A stretch of DNA of 61,068 bases. Origin: Crocinitomicaceae bacterium (GTDB lineage Bacteria > Bacteroidota > Bacteroidia > Flavobacteriales_D > Crocinitomicaceae). Shown piece by piece: positions 55,528 to 61,068 of the stretch. A program made the position numbers and the translations under genes. The first letter of the stretch is position 1, and each line of letters opens with the position of its first letter. The stretch lies in NCBI GenBank assembly GCA_029252405.1, contig JAQXBM010000088.1, forward strand, positions 1-61,068. The letters are read 5' to 3'. The notes below the pieces were generated by a model, which was not told the DNA's origin, ran no database searches, and worked only from the letters and a program-made list of their open reading frames with translations.

Positions 55528-56499
55528 TTATTGCAAACTTATCTTTCGAGATGAATACCTATCAGCTGATTGCAGCACTAACGTGTAGTTTCCACGTGAA
55601 AAGCTCGCTACATTCATTTCAAAAGTATCTTTCCCATTGATATCAACAGATTTCTTTAGAACATTCCTACCATTCGCATCTATCAATGAAACGTGCACGA
55701 TGTCCTCATAACTTTCTCCCAAATTAATCTGTAACAACTCCGATGCTGGATTCGGATAAATCGTTAATGCTTCGAACGGTATTTCACTCACAGAAATTAT
55801 CTCTGAAGGTTGCACAGCAATGTCGTCTATATAGTAATACGCCCCTTGAAATGGGACTGGCCCGGTAATTATTTGCTGAATATCCGTTTGGCTATCTGGA
55901 AAGAAGTTTCCAATAGTTAGGTACTCATAGGCTGAATCCGCCTGAATGATAAATTTTAATTCTGTCCACTCGTCTACCCAAAAATTGGTGTCAACATAAG
56001 CCTGTGGAGTTCGGTCGATGTAGGTGTAATCCGTTTGACTGGGCAATTGCTCCACCGATAAATGAACACCTAGATTATCTGTTCCATACACATATCCATG
56101 AATGGAATCGCCATTGCTCACATGCAAAATAATCTCATAATTCTGACCAACAACCATAGGAGCACTCAACTGATTCATCAGATAGTCACGTGCATCAGTA
56201 GCAGATGCGTGGTACGTTAAAATACCCATAATTGCTTGACCACTGTACGGCTGAACATGAGCTGGCGGCACACTTGGTAACTGCACCGAACCCGAACCAT
56301 TTAAATGAAAGTAATCGGGATTACCGTAAAAGGGGTCATTGACCGACGCTGCCGGATTCCACCAGTCATTGCAGCGATCCCACTGCGAAGGGTTGTCTGG
56401 AAGCATGTTGTAGTCCTCAAAATCGTGGTTAACAACGAGGTTTTGGGCTTGAAGCGTGCTGCCACAAAGAACAAGCAGAACAGTTATAATCACTCTCAT
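55528..56499 (-). CDS. T9SS cargo with a carbohydrate-binding-like domain
   Basis: The product has 323 residues with a signal peptide (cleavage after LQA, residue 18). The mature part opens NLVVNHDFEDYNMLPDNPSQWDRCNDWWNP, the typical start of carbohydrate-binding/jelly-roll modules (about 20-230; YYYIDDIAV closes it). A type-A sorting domain follows (IYPNPASELLQINLG ... GNYTLVLQSADRYSSRKI). Export through T9SS and binding of glycans is the likely role. It is convergent with the lipoprotein gene at 54533, with 26 bases between. Confidence 0.82.
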   Translation of the reverse strand: MRVIITVLLVLCGSTLQAQNLVVNHDFEDYNMLPDNPSQWDRCNDWWNPAASVNDPFYGNPDYFHLNGSGSVQLPSVPPAHVQPYSGQAIMGILTYHASATDARDYLMNQLSAPMVVGQNYEIILHVSNGDSIHGYVYGTDNLGVHLSVEQLPSQTDYTYIDRTPQAYVDTNFWVDEWTELKFIIQADSAYEYLTIGNFFPDSQTDIQQIITGPVPFQGAYYYIDDIAVQPSEIISVSEIPFEALTIYPNPASELLQINLGESYEDIVHVSLIDANGRNVLKKSVDINGKDTFEMNVASFSRGNYTLVLQSADRYSSRKISLQ

Positions 56500-56734
56500 A
56501 ATGGGTTGGTTTTTAGGTCTAAAATTTATGGCTCCACTTGGACAAACATCCTAGTGAAAATTGTGTTGGCGTTATTAGTATGTACAACGGTTATCGATTA
56601 CGAAACGTGCGCATCCATGCTAAGGTTGGTTTTTCGAACGTAGGAATAGATTCTAATCCAAAAACGGTTATTTCTGATCGATGTTACTTTGGCTTGTAGG
56701 TCACATAGGTTTGATATCATTTGTGTGGCAGATC

Positions 56735-57784
56735 CTAATTGTCTTTTAAGCTCTTTTTTAGCAATGAGACAAAATTGCGAACGTCTTCTTCAGTCGTATC
56801 AAAGGAGCACATCCATCTTACCTCCAAAGATTGCTCATCCCATACGTAGAAGCTATATTTATCCTGTAGGTCCAGAATCGAATGTTCAGGAATAATTGCA
56901 AACACTCCATTGGCCTCAACATTCTGAGTGATTTTTACCTCTTCCATTTTTGAAACTTCCTCTGAAAGAATTCTCGCCATTTTATTCGCATGTCTGGCGT
57001 TTTTGATCCAAAGGTCATTAGAAAGTAGTGCCTCAAATTGTGCAGAAATAAATCGCATTTTTGATGCTAATTGCATTCCTTGCTTTCGAATGTAATCAAA
57101 GTTTGTTGTTAGGGATTTGTCTCTAAACACAATGGCTTCGCCAAACATTAATCCATTTTTTGTTCCTCCAAAAGACAAAACATCTACACCCAGATCAAAT
57201 GTTATTTCTTTGAAATTTTTATTGAAAGATGCTGCAGCATTCGAAAGTCGTGCACCATCAAGATGCAGGTACATGTTATTTTCGTGCGCATAATTCGAGA
57301 GAGTCTTTATTTCATCCTCTGTATACAATGTTCCCAACTCGGTAGGCTGGGTAATTGAAATCACTCTGGGTTGAGAATGATGCGGATCTCCAAACCCGTA
57401 AATATGTGGTTTAATAGTGTCAATCGTTATTTTTCCATTCGGCGAATGAACTGTAATCAGTTTGCATCCAGTGAAGCGTTCAGGAGCTCCACACTCATCT
57501 ACATTTATATGGGCAGTTTCAGCGCAGATAATCGAATCAAATGAGTTGGTTATTGACTGAAGCCCTAGAACATTTGCGGCAGTCCCATTATACACGAAAT
57601 ATGCCTCTGTATTGGCTCCAAAATGATGCTTGAATAACTCCTTGGCTGACTGTGTGTTTTGGTCATTTCCATAGGCTCCATCATGAGCATGGTTCACGTT
57701 CTGAATTGCTTCAATTATTTCCGAATGGGCACCAGCATAATTGTCACTGGCAAAACCTCTGTTTTTTTCTATTGCAGTATTCAT
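56735..57784 (-). CDS. Low-specificity L-threonine aldolase
   Basis: This 349-residue PLP-dependent fold-type-I enzyme of the threonine-aldolase/beta-eliminating-lyase group has FASDNYAGAHSEI (11-23), FVYNGTAANVLGLQSI (63-78), HLDGARL with Asp176 and the Schiff-base lysine Lys209 in LSFGGTKNGLM. The reaction is cleavage of L-threonine or L-allo-threonine to glycine and acetaldehyde. No signal is present, so it is cytoplasmic. The gene is divergent from an Lrp-type regulator, the usual arrangement for a regulator and its target. Sub-specificity (threonine versus phenylserine) cannot be told. Confidence 0.85.
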   Translation of the reverse strand: MNTAIEKNRGFASDNYAGAHSEIIEAIQNVNHAHDGAYGNDQNTQSAKELFKHHFGANTEAYFVYNGTAANVLGLQSITNSFDSIICAETAHINVDECGAPERFTGCKLITVHSPNGKITIDTIKPHIYGFGDPHHSQPRVISITQPTELGTLYTEDEIKTLSNYAHENNMYLHLDGARLSNAAASFNKNFKEITFDLGVDVLSFGGTKNGLMFGEAIVFRDKSLTTNFDYIRKQGMQLASKMRFISAQFEALLSNDLWIKNARHANKMARILSEEVSKMEEVKITQNVEANGVFAIIPEHSILDLQDKYSFYVWDEQSLEVRWMCSFDTTEEDVRNFVSLLKKSLKDN

Positions 57785-57853
57785 TCCTTTTAATAAATTG
57801 GTCGATACAAAGATGGTTGATTACTTACTTTGGACGAAATTAAATTAACGGTG

Positions 57854-57885
57854 TAACCCATCAGTTACAATCAAATTGATGGTTA
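57854..57885. promoter_or_regulatory. Inverted repeat in the aldolase/Lrp divergent region
   Basis: TAACCCATCA (57854-57863) and TGATGGTTA (57877-57885) face each other with a 13-base gap. It lies between the two start codons and may be the Lrp operator. Confidence 0.4.
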
Positions 57886-57908
57886 TTTCACGTAAAAAAG
57901 AAGAATCT

Positions 57909-58337
57909 ATGGTGGACGCTATTGATCTTAGAATTATAGACGTTTTGGAGGCTGATGCTCGACTTTCATTTGCTGAAATTGGCAGAAGGGTTAACCTGTC
58001 TACATCTGCTGCTCGTGAACGATTGATTAAACTTGAAGATGCTGGTGTAATTGAGTCTTACACTGCAAAGTTAAATCATTCATTGTTGGGCTTTGCTCTG
58101 GAGGCTATAGTGTTGTTGAAATCGCATGATGGTAAACTGCCTATTCTTTCAAAAATCATCTCGAGTTTTCCAGAAGTTAAAGAGGCACGAAGCATAACTG
58201 GCGATTATAACATTCATGTCAGAGCTGTATTTCGCGATATGGACCATCTGAAAGATTTCTTAGATGGACTGCTTCCGTATGGTGATACTGTAACCTACTT
58301 GTCGTCTAAAATTAAGGCAGACCGTATGCTTGAATAA
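57909..58337 (+). CDS. Lrp/AsnC-family transcriptional regulator
   Basis: I start at ATG 57909 rather than 57876, because the shorter form begins with the usual VDAIDLRIIDVLEADARLSF helix and the inverted repeat lies upstream. The 142-residue product has an N-terminal helix-turn-helix (LSFAEIGRRVNLSTSAARERLIKLEDAGVI, about 18-47) and a RAM-type effector domain (about 60-140; LEAIVLLKSHDGKLPILSKIISSFPEV, SITGDYNIHVRAV). These regulators respond to amino acids. The neighbour is a threonine aldolase, so glycine or threonine is a plausible effector. Confidence 0.87.
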   Translation: MVDAIDLRIIDVLEADARLSFAEIGRRVNLSTSAARERLIKLEDAGVIESYTAKLNHSLLGFALEAIVLLKSHDGKLPILSKIISSFPEVKEARSITGDYNIHVRAVFRDMDHLKDFLDGLLPYGDTVTYLSSKIKADRMLE

Positions 58338-58483
58338 GGTTGTGGATTTCTGATGCTCTTAATTGGGCTTTCCAGCGAAGGGATCTCACCTCATCCAATT
58401 CGGTTTCGTATTTTTGATCCATGAAAATAACCCCGTTGTTTAAGCAGAAAGGCCCAGTAATTACTTCAATTGGTTCCCCTATC

Positions 58484-60355
58484 ATGCGAAGTGTGAGTAA
58501 GCTATTCATCCTTTTCGCTTTTTTAGGATTGAGTACTTCCCTTTTCGGCCAAGATTTAACCACTGACGATTATGAGAAAGAGGAATTGTATATCGAAATG
58601 CGGGATGGTGTAAAATTGTTTACCACTATTTATTCACCCAAAGAACCCAAAGGAGATTACCCCGTTTTAATGATACGAACCTGCTATAGCGTCGCGCCAT
58701 ACGGGAAAGATACGATCCCTGAAAAAATCATGCACAACCCAGATTTGGTAGCATCTGGGTATATTTTTGTGAAGCAAGATGTACGCGGTCGTTGGATGAG
58801 TGAGGGCAACTTTGAAAATACCAAACCACCTTACTCGTGGAGCGATAAAAAGCGCACAGACGAAGTCACAGATTCATACGACACGTACGATTGGCTAACA
58901 AAAAACCTTAAGAATTTCAACGGGAATATCGGTCAATATGGTAACTCCTACCTTGGTTTTACTTCTTTAGTGGCGTCCGTAACGGATCACCCGAATTTGA
59001 AAGCTGTTTTGGCCATGGCGCCAGTAACCAACTTCTATTTTGAAGATTTTAATCGTTATGGGTTGTACGGGATGAATTACATGCCCGTGATGGATGTATT
59101 TGGAGTACAGAAAACAGAACCTACGACGAAAAGCTGGTACAATGTGACGGACAAACCCTTTATGGTGGACACCGCAAATGGGCTCACGGAAGATTATTAC
59201 GACTATTTCCTTAAGCACCGTGCATTGAGCGATGTCTCACATTTGATTGATTCAGCTAATTTTTTCTGGAAGAACATCATTGCCCATTCGAATTATGATG
59301 ATTACCGCCAAGAGCGAAATTGGATTCAATACTTGAACAAGAGTAAATGTCAAACCATGGTTGTGGGAGGCTGGAACGATGAGCAGAATCTGCATGGCAT
59401 CCTGAATTCATTTAAGAAAATGGCTGCGGATGCACCCGAGTCGAATGCTCAATTGGTATTAGGTCCTTGGTCTCATGGACACCCGAAACGAAGAGATACG
59501 TCCTACTATTTAGGGGATATCTTCTACGGTAATGATCTTTCAAAGAAATATCAAGAGGAAATTGAATACCGGTATTTCGAATTCCATCTAAAGGAAAAAG
59601 GAGCAGCTCTGGATTTTAGAGCGCGCGTATTTGATACAGGGAGTAAAGAATGGGTGAATTATCAAGACGATCCTTTTGATGATGACCTCGAGGAAATAAC
59701 GCTCTACTTGAACCCGAATGGAAGTCTCTCTGAGGAGAGTACCAGCAAAAGTAGCACCTATGTATCTGACCCGGACCATCCCGTTCCATTTTTGAAAGGG
59801 GACGACTTTCACATGCTGGCACCAAAACACTACATGACGGACGATCAGCGCTTTGTTTCAAGACGCGCAGACGTGCTCACCTTTGTTTCTGAACCACTGA
59901 AGGATTCCATTACCGTGCAGGGAGAGATAGAGGCCTTGATTCAGTTCGCTTCAGATCATGAAGATGCCGATTTGTATGTTAAAGTCATTGATGTGTTCCC
60001 AATGGATCGATCTCCTCAGGTTACAGACAAACCTGGCGTTAAAATGAATGGATTCCAACACTTGGTACGCTGTGGGTATATCCGCGGGCGTTATTATGAA
60101 TCGTTTGAAACACCAACACCATTGATTCCTGGAGAAAAAACAGCCATTCAAGTTCCACTACTCGAAGTGTTGCACACGTTTAAGCCAGGACACCGAATCA
60201 TGATCCAAATTCAAAGTTCGATGTTTCCGCTATTCGATCTAAATCCGCAGAAGTACGTCGAAAACATTTACGAGGCTGTCGATTCCGATTTCGAATCAGC
60301 TCGACACGAAATTTTTGGAGATAGCAAGGTGATACTGCCAATCGCGAAAGATTAA
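58484..60355 (+). CDS. CocE/NonD (S15) hydrolase, periplasmic
   Basis: I start at ATG 58484, which opens a signal peptide (cleavage after LFG, residue 22); the longer frame adds a charged leader. The 623-residue product has MRDGVKLFTTIYSP (39-52), the nucleophile in GQYGNSYLGF (Ser155), the Asp region VVGGWNDEQ and the His region LGPWSHGHPKRR, then a jelly-roll C-domain (about 410-620). There is no sorting domain, so unlike the paralogue at 47903 it stays in the periplasm or membrane. The substrate may be dipeptides, acyl-peptides or esters. The catalytic triad is complete. Confidence 0.88.
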   Translation: MRSVSKLFILFAFLGLSTSLFGQDLTTDDYEKEELYIEMRDGVKLFTTIYSPKEPKGDYPVLMIRTCYSVAPYGKDTIPEKIMHNPDLVASGYIFVKQDVRGRWMSEGNFENTKPPYSWSDKKRTDEVTDSYDTYDWLTKNLKNFNGNIGQYGNSYLGFTSLVASVTDHPNLKAVLAMAPVTNFYFEDFNRYGLYGMNYMPVMDVFGVQKTEPTTKSWYNVTDKPFMVDTANGLTEDYYDYFLKHRALSDVSHLIDSANFFWKNIIAHSNYDDYRQERNWIQYLNKSKCQTMVVGGWNDEQNLHGILNSFKKMAADAPESNAQLVLGPWSHGHPKRRDTSYYLGDIFYGNDLSKKYQEEIEYRYFEFHLKEKGAALDFRARVFDTGSKEWVNYQDDPFDDDLEEITLYLNPNGSLSEESTSKSSTYVSDPDHPVPFLKGDDFHMLAPKHYMTDDQRFVSRRADVLTFVSEPLKDSITVQGEIEALIQFASDHEDADLYVKVIDVFPMDRSPQVTDKPGVKMNGFQHLVRCGYIRGRYYESFETPTPLIPGEKTAIQVPLLEVLHTFKPGHRIMIQIQSSMFPLFDLNPQKYVENIYEAVDSDFESARHEIFGDSKVILPIAKD

Positions 60356-60407
60356 CAACTTGGCTAAACCGCATTAAAAATGCAATCTCGGTTTTGCTCG
60401 GTGATTT

Positions 60408-60743
60408 TTAATTTTTAATAAAACGTATCGTTGTCATTTCATTAGCGCCTTGTATCCCTAGGAAGTATACTCCTGGATCTAAGGAACTGAAATCAATGTC
60501 ACTTTAATGCACATCAACAGCAATTAATTGTCCTGATAAATTAATTATTCTGAAGGTTTCATTTCCTTCCAATCCTTCAATGGTTAAGTGATCATTTACC
60601 GGGTTCGGATACGCTTTAAAGCTTGGTTTTTCTTCCTCAAAACCAGTTGACATGGACAATAAGCACTGAGATAAAATTCGAACCAAAAATTCGTCGCCAT
60701 TCTCACCACCAGTATTGTCGAGTCCTTGATTTGTGTTTTTCAC
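60408..60743 (-). pseudogene. Remnant of a T9SS cargo gene with an in-frame TAA
   Basis: From 60743 the frame encodes a short lead, then the start of a type-A sorting domain (KAYPNPVNDHLTIEG), FRIINLSGQLIAVDV and TAA at 60504-60506. The same frame then continues SDIDFSSLDPGVYFLGIQGANEMTT-IRFIKN to TAA at 60408, the exact second half of a sorting domain. So a stop codon splits it, and the N-terminal functional domain is missing or shortened. It is the stump of a former cargo gene. Confidence 0.7.
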
Positions 60744-60905
60744 CAGTAGTTAAATTGGCTAATAATGTAAAACCCTTGATTAACAATTGATTTGGGCATC
60801 TCGGACATTAAGTACTCAAATCTTCTTTGTAGATACCGTTTAGTATAGAAGCAGTAGCGGATTAAATACTTCTGCTTTCAGACAACAAAATATTGAATTA
60901 AACTC

Positions 60906-60939
60906 AAAAACGGTTCAAGTTTTCACCCGAACCGTTTTT
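60906..60939 (-). terminator. Strong hairpin with U tracts on both strands
   Basis: AAAAACGGTTC (60906-60916) and GAACCGTTTTT (60929-60939) form an 11-bp perfect stem with a 12-base loop. It lies 18 bases past the stop of the partial minus-strand frame at 60958 and probably terminates it. Confidence 0.75.
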
Positions 60940-60957
60940 GCTTTTATACATCCTAAG

Positions 60958-61068
60958 TTAGCAATCAAGTATCTTATCTATTAAACAAGAAAGAACTAAA
61001 GAGTGGAATAAGGTTCTCTTAGGTGCAGTGTCCAAGAACACGTCAACATAGCAAGTCCCCACTCTTTT
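60958..61068 (-). CDS. Possible 3' end of a minus-strand gene cut by the right edge
   Basis: The frame is open from the right edge to TAA at 60958-60960 (36 codons: YVDVFLDTAPKRTLFHSLVL and a CLIDKILDC end). A strong terminator stands right behind it, as expected for a real gene. No family can be told from so short a piece. The same stretch contains AAAGAGTGG (60998-61006) and CCACTCTTT (61059-61067), which could also pair as an RNA stem. Confidence 0.35.
   Translation of the reverse strand, partial: KRVGTCYVDVFLDTAPKRTLFHSLVLSCLIDKILDC

Noticed and set aside
58312-58563. 83-codon minus-strand frame near the Lrp gene
   Set aside because: It overlaps the starts and ends of two solid genes and has no recognisable domain.
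60365-60395. Hairpin after the 58484 gene
   Set aside because: The stem is imperfect with an unpaired bulge and only a short T run, so I do not call it a terminator.

Overview
The window is a gene-dense, AT-rich stretch of a Bacteroidota chromosome. A gliding/type IX secretion (T9SS) member of the Flavobacteriales (Crocinitomicaceae/Cryomorphaceae-like) fits best. The evidence is: nine intact proteins that carry or may carry T9SS C-terminal sorting domains, plus one ruined one; a PorP/SprF protein beside a type-B sorting-domain protein; GldH; many SPII lipoproteins; Bacteroidota-only families (DUF4294, RicT with a basic tail); and promoters of the Bacteroidota TAnnTTTG type. I see no rRNA, tRNA, CRISPR array, phage or intact insertion sequence.

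Layout. 1-4.4 kb: a secreted nuclease (cut by the left edge), a c-type-haem lipoprotein, small lipoprotein and membrane genes, and a PolB-type exonuclease. 4.8-11.8 kb: two large T9SS cargo proteins flanking an overlapping three-gene operon (free-methionine-sulfoxide reductase, Ig-like lipoprotein, LPG-synthase-type membrane protein). 11.9-17.7 kb: ftsE, divergent from a giant TPR protein and an outer-membrane barrel. 17.7-23.5 kb: small envelope genes, including a MORN-TonB protein. 23.6-29.3 kb: PorP/SprF with its CotH-type cargo, then lipoprotein and barrel genes. 29.3-36.6 kb: DUF3050, a broken katG and T9SS cargo. 36.6-40.3 kb: gldH-ricT-siaC-holB. 40.5-46.6 kb: a coiled-coil secreted protein, an ECF sigma factor paired with a membrane SUMF1 protein, transporters and a universal stress protein. 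46.7-60.4 kb: secreted hydrolases (SGNH, two CocE/S15, one alpha/beta), a second ECF sigma factor amid gene wrecks, and a threonine aldolase divergent from an Lrp regulator.

Two themes stand out. First, export dominates: most products carry Sec, lipoprotein or Tat signals, and several are T9SS cargo. Second, many loci are damaged: an in-frame TAA at 17971, a TAA plus a -1 frameshift in katG, a +1 slip in a G tract at 34917, a lost start codon (ATT) in a CocE hydrolase, an in-frame TAA in a sorting domain, and truncated pieces of an alpha/beta hydrolase, an SDR, an SRPBCC protein and a lipocalin-like protein. This is either real gene decay or a draft-quality assembly, and read-level checking would separate the two.

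The best candidate for a new system is the ECF sigma factor (41983-42498) followed two bases later by a single-pass membrane protein with a catalytically dead SUMF1/GldK-like periplasmic domain (42501-43910). It looks like a sigma/anti-sigma pair whose sensor is a SUMF1 fold. A second regulatory observation is a TAnnTTTG-N4-ATG arrangement at three genes, which predicts leaderless mRNAs.
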